Assembly: GCA_015179125.1 (NCBI GenBank)
Contig: WHVA01000103.1
Coordinates: 124,001 to 188,000, forward strand
Source: Gautieria morchelliformis
Taxonomy: Eukaryota > Basidiomycota > Agaricomycetes > Gomphales > Gomphaceae
Length of the DNA: 64,000 nucleotides
Reading direction: 5' to 3'
Part shown: in pieces, positions 45,947-57,170 of the stretch
How positions within the stretch are numbered: the stretch's first letter is position 1
How the letters are laid out: every line of letters begins with the position of its first letter
The notes under the pieces: model-generated
Databases searched by the model: none
Told to the model about the DNA's origin: nothing
What the model saw: the letters and a program-made list of their open reading frames with translations, nothing else
Program-made: the position numbers and the translations under genes

Positions 45947-46197
45947 CTCAGTGAACGGACGGTTCACTGAGTATACTATTACTATACCTAGACAAACGAA
46001 GCTGAGATACGAGTAGTTAGTAGCCCCTCAGTGAACCGTCCGTTCACTGAGGTGCGTTTCCTGTTGTTCACGTGAGTGTACATTTACTCATCGATTCTCA
46101 GCCATTTGTCTAGGTATAGTAATAGTATACTCAGTGAACAACAGGAAACGCACCTCAGTGAACAGATGGTTCACTGCGGGGCTACTAACTACTCATA
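45947..46197. repeat. Nested foldback built from CAGTGAAC palindromes
   Basis: The stretch with TATACTATTACTATACCTAG (from about 45972) is mirrored at about 46107-46128. The stretch GTAGTTAGTAGCCCC...GTGCGTTTCCTGTTGTTCAC (46011-46072) is mirrored at 46134-46196. Each arm also carries its own short palindrome, GTGAACGGACGGTTCAC or GTGAACCGTCCGTTCAC. It has no coding capacity. Confidence 0.75.
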
Positions 46198-46485
46198 CAC
46201 TAGATATAAGGTCTTGGTCATCAACTGTCACAGCTCCACTCTTACCATTACAATCTGACCCTGTATTCACATCTTATACTCCTATATGCATGCCTACATC
46301 AACAATAGCGGTGTACTGCTCCGTGTGAACTATAAGTGTCATGGATGCCATCCTCAATGCTTTTGGCCTCGCTCTCTGTTCCTTGGGCCACCTTAGCTTT
46401 TGCACAATGTTTCATACACATGACTTGAATCCTTGGACCTGAGCCAGGGTCGGCTTAGAGCGAGATATAGTGTGCCAGCGCCTAG

Positions 46486-46769
46486 TCAGAGGTCGCCATG
46501 GCAGAAAAGATTTTGAGAGATGTAAATGGTAAAATGATGATGGGATGATGTAGGAGGAAGGAGAAAAAGTGTTAAAGCTGGGTGTCGACGGGGTTGGCCA
46601 TGAAGGAGGGCATGCAAAATGACAGGATGCTTGTGAATGTAAATGCAAAAGGCTTTGGATGACCAGCATCCCATGCCCTGGATGATGCTGTCAGGGACTC
46701 TGGAGAGAGCTAAAGAGGTGGCGCCGCTGGAACGAATGGAGTGGCCGCCAACGTCTGGGCCTAGGGTGC
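46486..46769 (-). pseudogene. Tyrosine-recombinase C-terminal remnant, second copy
   Basis: On the minus strand, directly after the gypsy-2 LTR end, the frame reads GGHSIRSSGATSLAL (catalytic H-x-x-R), VPDSIIQGMGCWSSKAF, then CIYIHKHPVILHALLHG. The Tyr of CIYIHKHP is the presumed nucleophile and is kept here, unlike in the copy at 6562-6804. The frame then runs into a Pro/Ser-rich tail and stops at 46486. The N-terminal catalytic Arg region is missing because gypsy-2 inserted in front of GGHSIR. Confidence 0.7.
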
Positions 46770-47219
46770 TGTTAAGGTTGTGTTTGTACTGCAGTTCGGC
46801 TATACCAAGCCGAACTCGGGTCTTGGGTCGGAGCGCTTGGCTTCAACCTCTTGGGTTGCACCCACTCTATGTTCCACCCTAATTTCGGGAGCGGTCTTGG
46901 CTATAAGCCAAGATACGGGTTTTGATATTAAGCAGAGGGTCTCAAGTATGATAAGCTAATTCGATATCTGAACTGAGGAGCTACTGTACATGGACTGGAG
47001 GTCTATATAGTAAAGTAGCGTGCAGGGTCGCAAAGAGAACATGATCAGATCAATGGTCAGGGGAAACAAGGGTCAGGCAAATGGGGAACTAACTAGGAAA
47101 GGAAATCAGGGGTGATGGGAAGTGCAAAGGGAAACCCGACGGAAGCCGAGAATAACCCGAGGTTCCCAAATGAGAGCCGAAGCCGAGCTTGGGTCCGGAT
47201 TCGGGAACGGGTCATAACA
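46770..47219 (-). repeat. 3' LTR of gypsy-2 (450 bp)
   Basis: On the minus strand it starts TGTTATGACCC and ends ACCTTAACA, an inverted TGTTA/TAACA. The purine tract of the element lies immediately upstream. A TATA-like CTATATAG lies near 47003. Near its end is a GGGTGCAACCCAAGAGGTTGAAGCC-like block (split here) that resembles the corresponding GGCGCAACC...TTGAAGCC of the gypsy-1 LTR, so the two families are related. Confidence 0.88.
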
Positions 47220-47347
47220 GTACCTCCCCCTTATGGCCAAACCCATGAGGCCATAAGCGAGATCCCGGAGATCGCCGGGTCAGGGTAGTTACGTAAGCTT
47301 TGTTTCACGTTCTGCGTCTTCTCCCATCATCATCAGAATTGTGGATC

Positions 47348-49763
47348 ATGCCAGATGCACGTGAAAATCCCATCAGCGAGGTCGAGGAGGTTGATGAGGT
47401 TGACACGGAGCAAGCGCAGGCTGAGCGCGAAGCTGCGGAGCGGATGAAGGAGTTGCAGGAAAAACGATGACTTGTGCAGGAGCGCCAGGCAGCTGCGGAG
47501 AAGAAACGGTGGGAGGACACCGAAAAAGCCGAAGCGGAATGGAAGGCGCAGGCCGAAGCTGCACAGATAGCGGAAGAAGCACGGCTAGCCAAAGAGGCAC
47601 GGAAAGCTGAGGAAGCTCGGGAAGCCGAAGAGGTGTCATGACCTGTCTATTTCTCTTACCCCACTGCCTCTATGTTCCCCCTCGTCACTCCCTAACATCT
47701 TCGCCAGCGTTCGCCTCACCCTTCGATCACTCTTCCCCTACGTCCACTCTATTCACTGTTCTCCCCATTCTCCGAACCGCTGTTCGCTGCTTGAACATTT
47801 CGCCAGCAGGAACGCCATCAAATTCGATCGATACCATTTACCTGGCGTGATGATTCATCACTAGCCCCATCATCTTCTCAATCCAACCCCTTTGGGTGTT
47901 CATATGGCCAGAATGTGTTCACGGGACGTCCCGTCTGTAGGTCGTGTGGGATCAACCCGGTAGACAAAGAGTCTGTGCAGGATAGCATGCATGCAGGTCC
48001 CAAGACATGGTTTCGCACATAAGTGCCTTTGCCACCTTTACTCTCCATCGTTTTATGCTCGCACTCTTCCCTCACTCTATTGTATGTTTATTTCATCTAT
48101 TTTGTATCACCACTGTGCACCCCTATCCTACTCTGACTCACGACGGCCTCTTTCCTATTCACTAATACCTTACGAGCATTCGATATAAGTAGTTTACATT
48201 CACATGTATATTCCCCAGTTCAATTATCATACGTTGTCCATCTTGTGCAAACTTGACCTCGCTGTGATCATCGTCTTGAGCCTTCTCCTGTAGATTTCTA
48301 TCTTCGACCAGAAGAGGACTTAGGCATCACTGGTGAGTTCTCATACTTCATCTTCGTTACCTTAGCCTTCAAACTATTTTCTGTGCTGTCGGTGAAGGGT
48401 TCCGAAGGAGCGCTTTGCCAGCGAAGGGATTGTCGCTACTTAGACAACCCTTCCGTGACACCTTGTACGTTACATTGTCAAGTGCCACGGGCTATTTCGC
48501 TACGACTGTAGATAGGGCAAGCTCCATCCAGGCAACCCTCTTATCTTGTGAACATTTATTGGTTCACCTATTCGCCGAACGGCATACGTATTCGCACAAG
48601 TTATTCGGGCATTCGCTGTGTTCACTAATACACAATATTAACGCCTAAAAACCAATCTTGACAAGAGGCTAGGAAAGCTGAGGAAGCGTGGGAGGCGGAA
48701 AAGAGGGCTTTGAAGGTGAAAGCCGTTGAGGCTCGGAAAGCGAGGGGCCCGGTAGCCGAACGTGAGCAACTTTGACTATTTGCTATGTTGGAAGCTGAAA
48801 AAAACCGACAAGCCGATGTGAATCAAAATTATCACATCCCATCGCCCGAGCCATTAATCATGGACTCGGCAACTGCACAGGCGCGGATATTGGCCATGAA
48901 GCATGCAGCCGAAAGAAATGTGGGTAAGGCAAAGCTGAAAGCCTCAGGGTTGCGGAAGCGGAAAATGACCGAGGAGTCAGACGAGGAAGAGTCTGAGGAA
49001 GAGGTGAGTCCTCGGTCGGGTCGGGTCGGTTCGGTTTCTTTTTTGACTTATATTTTTTAGCGTGAACCTTGCGACACATGCAGATGTCGTCAAGCCCAGT
49101 GCTTACGCGGGAGGAAAACTGCATGTCAGCAATGCATGGACCGGAAAGTCTGGTGCAGCTTCCTGGATGGGAAGCAGAAGCGGAAGGATGAGGATGCGAC
49201 CGAGGGACAGGGGCCAAAGAAGGCCAAAATGTCTCCGGTCAAAGCCATCGGGAGCCATACCGACAGTTGACATCCGTATGGGGCCGTCGGGCATGGGGAT
49301 AAAGGGTCTGAAACCCGATGGGTTTTCGGGAGCGGAAGTCTCCCGAATGGTGAGGGACTTGTTGTCCCGGCAGAGCGAACAACTGGAGCGGAGCAACCAC
49401 TTGCTCCAGGGTGTCTTGGACTTCATGCAGCGAATTGAGTGGCACAATTCCAGACTAAACAAGTGGCTGGAGTTGTGGGCCACAGTGGCCGAGAACGCGT
49501 CCTTATGGATGGGAACCTGTTCGGATTGGGGCAGGTTCGATTTGGCTGGGTGTTTGGGTTTGGGTTTGGGTTTGGGTTCAGGGGAAAAGGGAGCGGAGGA
49601 AAGGGATAAGGGAAAAGAAAAAGAGAGAGGGGAGACAGAGGGAAAAGTGGGAGCCAGGTCGGGATTGGATTCAGGTTCGGAAGATGGGAGCGGGGAAGAT
49701 GAGCAGAATGACGGGGAAAAGGGTGCGGGAGCGGATGAGGAAGAGACTATGGAAGACAACTAA
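47348..49763 (+). pseudogene. Antisense accessory gene of gypsy-2: coiled coil plus Zn(II)2Cys6-type cluster
   Basis: It has the same place, orientation and layout as the gypsy-1 gene at 4487-5748. The ATG at 47348 starts an Ala/Glu/Lys/Arg-rich coiled-coil region, cut by the solo LTR at 47634-48663. Reading resumes in frame after the target duplication. It holds TGA stops at 47468 and 48773. RKRKM and an acidic run lead to an intron at 49004-49060 and then the cluster at 49070-49156, spaced C-x2-C-x6-C-x7-C-x2-C-x6-C. A one-base shift between about 49160 and 49270 follows. Then comes a helical region (VRDLLSRQSEQLERSNHLL) and a long acidic tail ending EEETMEDN, close to the EGETMQEE end of the gypsy-1 protein. 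This copy is dead, but its similarity to an intact copy shows a conserved gene. Confidence 0.75.
47634..48663 (+). repeat. Solo LTR, family ABC, copy B (1030 bp)
   Basis: The ends are TGTCATGACC and AATCTTGACA, with an inverted TGTCA/TGACA. It is flanked by AGAGG on both sides (47629-47633 and 48664-48668). Removing the element and one AGAGG restores the reading frame of the antisense gene it interrupts. Confidence 0.92.
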
Positions 49764-49999
49764 CTAATGTTTTTGTTGTTTTTTGTATCCTAATATGAAT
49801 CTTTTTTCTTGGTACTTTTTGTTTCTGAATTGGGATCGGGAACGGAAGTGAATGAACAGGCAGAGAGAGGGAAATCCGAGAACTACAAGTGTAGCTATTT
49901 GGCAAAACGGCCGAGAATAAACATAGCAAAAGAGTGTTTGTTTTTTGTCTAACTAAGAAAATTACCGTCAAATGAGAGAAAGGAAACAGGGAGCCGAAG
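49764..49999. other. Spacer between the two convergent gypsy-2 genes
   Basis: The stretch is T-rich then purine-rich, with no coding signal. It separates the 3' end of the antisense gene from the chromodomain end of pol, so the two genes converge here. In gypsy-1 the matching gap is about 130 bp (4358-4486). Confidence 0.5.
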
Positions 50000-52900
50000 C
50001 TCGGGTTCAGGGAACGCATGGTCCAGGCTTGGCAGGGTGGGCTGAGTGAAAGTTGATCACGATCTCGGCTGTGTGGCTGAGCTTGGTTGCAAGGACCCAT
50101 GACGTCTCTTCATTGGTATCTTCATAACCAGCCCAACGGACAAGGTACAGGAGATTACAGGGTCTACGGCATCAGTCGATCTTGGAATCAAGAATTTCAG
50201 AAACTCATACTCTGCCTCGCCGTCGACCTCGACTGGAGGTGGTGGACACTGAACTCGGTTCGGGATGGTATTCAGGATTGTGGGTTTGAGCATGGAGACG
50301 TGAAAGACTGGGTGGACTGCCCGAAGGTTATCTGGGAGGTGTAGAATGTAAGCTTGGGATCCAGCCTGGCCAATGATCTCAAAGGGACCGAGGTACTTCT
50401 CAGCCAGCTTCTTCGAGGGCCGTGTTGTCCGGAAGAACTGCACTTTCACAAACACGGAGGATCCTATCGCAAACACAGGAGCAGGAGCAGGACGCGTGTC
50501 AGCCGAGACCTGATACCGAGATTGAGCAGATTTAATTTGCTCTTTCAGGGCAGTGTGAAGCTGGTCAAGGTCTACTGCGAAGTCTCGGGCTCGGGAGGAT
50601 GCGAGGTCCCGTTCGGGGTGAACTGTGAGGTTTGGGTTGTATCCCTTGTTGGCAAAGAAGGGTGATATGCCGGTAGTTGCACTGGGAGCATTGTTGTATG
50701 CAAACTTGGTAAGTGGTAGCAATTCGGACCAGTTGTCCTGTTGATAATTGCAATACACATGAAGGTACTGTTCCAGAGTTTGGTTGACACGTTCGGTTTG
50801 ACCATCACCTTTGGGATGATATCCCGAGGTGAAATGCAGTTTCATGTTGAGAGCCTTGCCCAGGGAACGGAAAAAGTGCGAAACGAATTCCGAACCTCGG
50901 TTGGACGTCACATGGCTAGGGACACTGTGCTTCGAGAAAACATGCAAGATGAACAGGCGGTTGAGGTCTGCGGATGTGACCGTGTCGTAGGTCGGGATGA
51001 ATATGCTCTGTTTGGTTAGGCGGCAAACTACTACAAGGATTTCAGTGAATCCTGAAGACACTGGCAACTGCTCAATGAAATCCATGGAGATGGAATTCCA
51101 AGGTTGCTCAGGTATCGGAAGCTGCTGCAGGGAGCCGTAAGGCTGATGACGCTGTGAATTTGAATGCAAGCAAGTAGTGCAGGACTTGCAAAAGTCGATA
51201 ATGAAAGACCGAAGTGCGGGCCATGTGTATTCCCGTCTGATGAGTTATAAGGTCTTTTTTTGACCGAAATGTCCCAAGAGTACATGATCATGTTTGTACT
51301 GGAGTACTTGGAGCCGGAGATCATTGGCATCGGGAATGTATATGTGGCCATCGAGGCGGAGGAAACTGTCCTCAGTTTGCATCCATCTCGGGTCGGAACT
51401 GTCGCCGAGATGCTTAGTGGCTATGGGGTCGGATGCCAGGTTAGCTAGTATGTCGGCATGAAGCTTCTTGGAGTCCATCACAATGCTTGCCCGGAGAACA
51501 GGTTCAAGCAGACAAGTTGCCCGGAGGGATTCCAACAGTTGTTGATTCATGAAAATTGGTCCGAAGTTTTGCGGGTTGACTGAGCCGTATTACCTCCCTC
51601 TTTAAGGTAGACATCCCATCGTCTAGTTAGAGCATCGGGTTTTGTACCGAGCTTTCCAGGACGGAACCGGATAATGAGGTTAAACTGTGAGAGGAATTCG
51701 GACCAGTGGGCTTGTCGTCGGGTTAGTAACTTTGTGGTGGCAAAATACTCCAAGTTTTTATGATCAGTGACAACGTCGATAGGGGAGCCGGAGCCCTCCA
51801 GATAGTGTCTCCAACGTTGAAATGCTTCAAAAATTGCCAATAGCTCTTTATCATGGACATCGTAATTTAATTTGACACCGGAAAATGTTTGGGAATGGAA
51901 AGCGACCGGGTGCAGGACACCTTCTTCATCTAACAAAGACAGGATTGCACCGAGGGCATAATCTGAGGCGTCGGTTTCCATGACCATAGGCTGGTCAGGA
52001 ACCCAATGCGACAGGATCGGAGCCGAAGTGAAAGCCTCCTTAAGGTAATTGAAGGACTTTCGGCATTCTTTGGTAAACGCCCACGGGGTGCCTTTTCGGG
52101 TAAGCCGGGTTAGGGGGACCGTGATATCAGAATAGTTATAGATAAAGTGGCGGTAAAAATTGGTGAAACCAAGGAAGGACTGTATGTCTTTTACCTTCCA
52201 AGGTTCAGGCCAATCGCGGATTGTCTGGAATTTGTCTTCGGACATGGTAAAGCCGTTGGTCAACAGCATATACCCTAAGAATTCCACGGAATCTCGGTGC
52301 CATTCACATTTGTCGGGTTTAGCATAGAGACCGTGTTTCCAAAGAAGCCGCAATACTTCACGGACGTGTTCCCTGTGTTTGACCGGGTCATCGGAGTAGA
52401 TGAGTATGTCGTCAAGATACACAACGACACATACATCAAGCATACAAGCCTGGCCTGTGCTTCGCTCCGGCCAGGATTTCAGGCAAGAATAATTCCATCA
52501 TATACAATGTTTTCCATTAGGTGATTGTCTAATGGAAAGGGAGTTGATATCTATTTCTTGAGAGAAGCCCTTAGGCCCATGGCATCACCAGCTGGCTGAA
52601 ACCCCATGTCCCCCACCATCCTCCACAGCCACCAACCCCAACCCCAACCCCAGTCCACCCCTGCCCCTGCTGGCCTGGGACATCCTTGTGCATCGCATGC
52701 CTCCTGCATGTCTCAACAGGGAGGAAGCCGCACGACATGGGTGTCAAAACAGGATTACATGTCTAAATTTTACCCTATAGTAACCCCCCGGCTGTATGGT
52801 GTGAGAAATGTGAGAAGTGTCATGTAGTGAGTAGAGCAAGTATTTACAGAAGATTAGCACCATTTAGCTTTGTATGTCATGACTGTTGGCTTATTACCAT

Positions 52901-53331
52901 CTGTTTTGGAATGATCTCTGCTGAGACATATTGTCGATCCATGTGCCCATCCATCATCAGAGTCCCTCAACACCTGTTTCAACCTAGTCTTATTAGGTCT
53001 TCAGAATTCACCCTTGTGCTTGGATTCATTGTTGAATTTTGATGACCTGCCACCGGACCTGACCATCCACCAGTCAGTATCCTGTGCACAACAGATGTGA
53101 GAATGGCGCTAGTTTCCAACACTGCAGATGGAACACACATGAAAAGGATGACAATGAATCGTGCATCATAGAATCACTAAAGAACAGGCAAAGTTCCTGA
53201 AGAGGAACCACCACTCACCAAGAATATCTCTGCATGCTTGGGGTTGGCAGATAATACCATACAACGGTGGGTGCAAGTATCCCGATTAATCAGACAGACC
53301 CTACCAATGGATGAGTAATCCTCGAAAAAAA

Positions 53332-53437
53332 ATGCAGATTGTTGCTGCTTCTGACTTGAGCGGGCTTGATGCGCGGGGGAACATGATTCGCTTTGGGGCG
53401 TAGTTTGAGCTCGAAAAGACTATCGTTGTGTTTATAA
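53332..53437 (+). pseudogene. AhpC/TSA-like antioxidant protein, exon fragment
   Basis: The frame reads LSGLDARGNMIRFGA, a TAG, then FELEKTIVVFI, directly before GTGAGT. This resembles the start of the thioredoxin-fold AhpC/TSA domain of fungal peroxiredoxin-like proteins (LDA-G--IRFG, then KTIVVFIRHF). The Cys-containing part that would follow the intron was not recognised. It is a scrap. Confidence 0.4.
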
Positions 53438-54503
53438 GTGAGTAGCCTGACTATGTGGTATGCGATGTGTTTGCTGAGGCTGGACGTACGACACCAAACC
53501 GAACGCCCCAACCCAACTTCGCAGTCTCTTGAACGGACCTTGACGCTCACCTTCTTGAGCGTCGCCACACCCGAAAACATAACCCTATAAAAGCTCCCGT
53601 CCCTCCTGATGATGTATTTCATCCAGATCATCCAACCCAACGAAACCCCGATCCATGTCGAATATCTTGTCAGTCTATTCGAGAAAAGTCCGCACATCAT
53701 CATAGAAGAAGAACTGTTCATCAAGGAATGGGCCATAGATGAATTTGTCACACATAATAAGACACGCGAACTCAAATTATCGTCTTGGAAGGAGAAAAAT
53801 CTTGACCAAGTACAGTATGCTATGTAGAGCCTTGAGAATAGGGTCCTTGGCATCCGATGTCATATCTTGAGACAATGAGAGCATTTGAACAGCCGAGGAC
53901 ACATGTGCAGTGACTCAGAACCTACAACAATAGGGTAGATGGTCGTATACATTTATGATGAGTGGATCCAGCTACCGGGACAATGTTCGACGAAAAGCTG
54001 TCAGCACGGCATGACACGTGAGACAGAAATGACAAACCTGTTACAAAGTACTTGTCAGTCACCTTCCTCACCTGCTGATGCCGCTACGAGACCCTCTTAC
54101 CCATCTGGCCGGCCTAGTAGGTCGACGACCATCCTCATCGAGGCGGCTGTTGGGGGCGGCGGCATGTGTGTGCGGGGGTGGGGGGATGTGCGGTGTGCCA
54201 GCATGGACGCGACGTCGTGAAACAACCCGATTTATCGATAGATGCTATGGATGCATGAGTAATCCCTGAAAAAAAAAAACCCCTCCAGCTGGTACAAAGA
54301 ACCCAATTAATCGGATGTACAGTATGAATGGATATGTAATCCCAGAGAAAAACCCCTTCGATTGCTGTAAGGAACACATTTAAATGGAGAGGCGCTACAT
54401 GTAATCCCTGAAGTAAAAAATAAAAGACCAGGAAAAATGAGGGCCGCATCCTATCTGCATCGCCACGCACTCCATAGCACAGGTCGTGTGCCCCGAGGAT
54501 GCA

Positions 54504-54662
54504 TCAACGTCCTTTGCGGGGTTCATCCTCCAGCCCCTGAGGAGGCGCTACCGTGAGCAGCTCGAGTGCTTCTCGATACAATGAAATTGCCTCAGCCAGG
54601 TCTTCGTGCCACGCCTCAATCCATGACGGTAAAGCTGCTGCGATGATGTGGAGGGAGGTGGA
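54504..54662 (-). pseudogene. TPR-repeat fragment inside the insertion
   Basis: The minus-strand frame reads EDLAEAISLYREALELL, a tetratricopeptide-type helix pair, then a Pro-rich tail and a stop. It is related in pattern to the fragment at 29582-29705. Only one repeat is present. Confidence 0.4.
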
Positions 54663-55119
54663 TCGTTGAAACTTATGAACCTGACGCAAATTGCCACGGT
54701 GGATCGTATGATGAGTGATTGAAATCATAGCGGATAGGCCGCACATACCTAATGTGTGAGGCATCCGTGTTCCCTCTGAACGATTATCCACCCATACGCA
54801 TGCTAGAAACCCATTTGCCGCAGATGACCGCTCATCTTCAGAGTCTATGGCAGCATCTCTGCCAATTCGGCTGTCCATGGTATATCACCGCTGCTTACTC
54901 CGTCTCCCTCCATGCAGCCCTCCATGCAGCGTAAGTACTCTTATTCCCCGAGAAAATTGCTCATACCTGACCTGAAACGACTATCCTCGTCCATCTTATC
55001 ATAAACTCCGCGAAGCGGGAACAGGGGCAATTCCCATGTGCAATCTTAGTTACTGTGTGTACATGACTTTCTTCCGGTATACCACAGTTCTCATTGACGA
55101 TTCGACCCGAAAGGTACAC

Positions 55120-56000
55120 TTATGCTTACAGAAACATCCTGCCTGCGAGAATGAAGCCAATATTGAAGTTAACTATCAGCCCATGATCTCAAAGATAGTG
55201 ACGCGAGGTAGAGATCGAACAGAAGCTCACCGTCGAGACTGCTTTCATTACCGTATGTTTGATTTCCCCTGTTTTGGACATGTGCTCATGAGGTTTGAAT
55301 TAGAAACACCACGCAGAACTGTTTCCCGACCTTACCAGGACACCTGCCGAGATTTTTGCTCTCGCTGCCGTCTGCGTGGCATTAAGAGATCGTCCTTCAA
55401 TTGGGGCACAAAATTCACTGTGGATTTCCCTGGGTGCTAGAAGGTGTGGAGGTGAACACTATGAACGGCTGATTACGCTTCAGACGGATTTGTCACCACT
55501 CCAAACGACCGTCCGCACTACCACCATGTCATCACTTTTGACATCCATCTCCCACTGGAGAGATTGTATTTACCTCGATCCCCGCGTCATTGCGGATGTT
55601 TCCACATTGTTGCCTACCCTCAATGGCGCAAAGCTGCGCACGACGATTGTTTCGCAAGCAGCTCCTCCAATGCCGCCTCCCAATTCATCTGCGTCTACTT
55701 CTATCGTGGAGCACCTACATATCTTCTATCATGGTCATAAGGCGACACCTGTACTTCCAGCTCCTACGTGGTTACAGGAGAAAGGCAAAGCCGTATTGAA
55801 TGCTGCGAAGGGGGTTCTCAAGGCACGTATGCCTAGTCTCGGAGTCGAAGTTAAGGTTGATATTGGAGACAGGGTAGAGATTGGGCTGGCTATCGTCATG
55901 CTTGAGAGCATGAAGACCAAAACTGTGCTTAGAGCTGATGGCGCTGGATCGATCAAGGGTATCGAGTCTGTCAATCAATGCTCACATCATGGCAATGTTT
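55120..56000 (+). pseudogene. Methylcrotonoyl-CoA carboxylase alpha subunit, C-terminal fragment
   Basis: At about 55155-55230 the sequence reads QPMISKIVTRGRDRTEA, the end of a biotin-carboxylase domain. After a broken stretch come AEIFALAAVCVALRD and LGARRCGGEHYERLITLQ. From 55526 an open frame continues with HLHIFYHGHKATPV and a biotinyl domain, LGVEVKVDIGDRVEIG and VMLESMKTKTVLRA; the biotin-accepting Lys is at 55913-55915. This order fits the C-terminal 300 residues of fungal MCC alpha, which carboxylates 3-methylcrotonyl-CoA in leucine breakdown in mitochondria. The N-terminal two thirds are missing, several frames are used, and the end is lost after about 55985. It looks like a captured host fragment. 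Pyruvate or propionyl carboxylases are less likely because of the ESMKT motif. Confidence 0.65.
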
Positions 56001-56840
56001 GGGGGAACAGGCGGTAGTCCAGGGGGGAAATGGTGGGAGCGGGAAAGGAGTTGGATGAAATTGAATCCGACAATGTCGCAGTCTTGCCAATGATTTTCCG
56101 AGTAGAAGAACTCCATTCATGGTAAGCTCAGGGCTCACAGCCCAAGAAATGTCGGAATCCAAGTGATCAACGAACTGCTACAAAGTGAGAACCACTGGCA
56201 CGATATCAGAGAGATCCGTGTAGAAGGAACTTACCTTATCTCGAACTCAGCGTGCGGCAGTAAACACCTGCTGAGACTGGCTGGCGGTGGCCCCATCGTC
56301 ATAGTCGCTCATGCGACACAGGAGTCCCAGGGAGCAAGGAGAAAGACCCACTAGGTCTATGTAGAAAGATGTAACGAACTCTTCAGCACACCCACTCCGC
56401 ATGCATGTACATGGGGGGAACAACTTACCCTCGTCCTTCCTGTCCATGATCGCCACACCATCCTCCTTTGCCATGGAGAACGGCTACTTGGCCTAAAGTG
56501 GAGGAAGACGTTTGTTGCATCTAAGAACGGAGCACAATGGAAGAGGTGAAGTAGGAGCGGACATAAAGGGTGTGGTTAGATAAGCAAAACAGATGCACCA
56601 AACGTAATCACGGGAATGTAGGAGAAGAAACCATGGATACGGATAAGTAAAACATAGCACACGTCACTGACTGTTGATTGATGATGGTAGTGAGCCCGTG
56701 CATGCAGAGGGAAAACCTTGGTAAGCAAACAGTGCAACACACACACAAAGCAGAGGAAGGGCCAATAGCCAATCACAGGAGTGCATATGAAGGACTGTGT
56801 CAGTTCTCAGCCAATAACATTTGACAGACAACATCACATG

Positions 56841-57170
56841 CCACCAAAACAGGGGAAAACATATGCAAACCCCTGCTACACCCAATCACATGAATGCTGA
56901 GTAACACTTGTCTGACACGATAGCCAATGAAGTGCCAACAATCCAACATCTCACAATGTCACATGGGTGGAAAACACGGTAAACTACTGGCAAAGCAATG
57001 CAAAGCCACCAAAACAGAGGAAAACATATGCAAACCCCTGCGACACCCAATCACACGAATGCTGAGTAACACTTGTCTGACATGATAGCCAATGAAAGGG
57101 CTACAATCTGATGTCTCAAAATGTCATATGGGAGAACACTGGCAAAGCAATGCAAACGAAATGGTGTCGT
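56841..57170. repeat. Tandem duplication, 2 x 165 bp, at the right side of the insertion
   Basis: CCACCAAAACAG(G/A)GGAAAAC begins at 56841 and 57006. Both units contain GAATGCTGAGTAACACTTGT and end near GGCAAAGCAATGCAAA. A more degenerate relative lies at about 56640-56840. Confidence 0.8.

Noticed and set aside
49103-49759. A 218-codon minus-strand frame over the gypsy-2 antisense gene
   Set aside because: It is a shadow of the acidic plus-strand gene (a Ser/Pro-rich mirror) with no domain.
53290-53853. A 187-codon minus-strand protein
   Set aside because: The frame is rich in Ser/Arg and runs antisense to an AhpC/TSA-like exon scrap and a poly-A-containing repeat. No domain is recognised.
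55376-56017. A functional biotin-dependent carboxylase gene
   Set aside because: Only the last third of MCC alpha is present, in several frames, truncated after the biotin domain and lying inside a retrotransposon.
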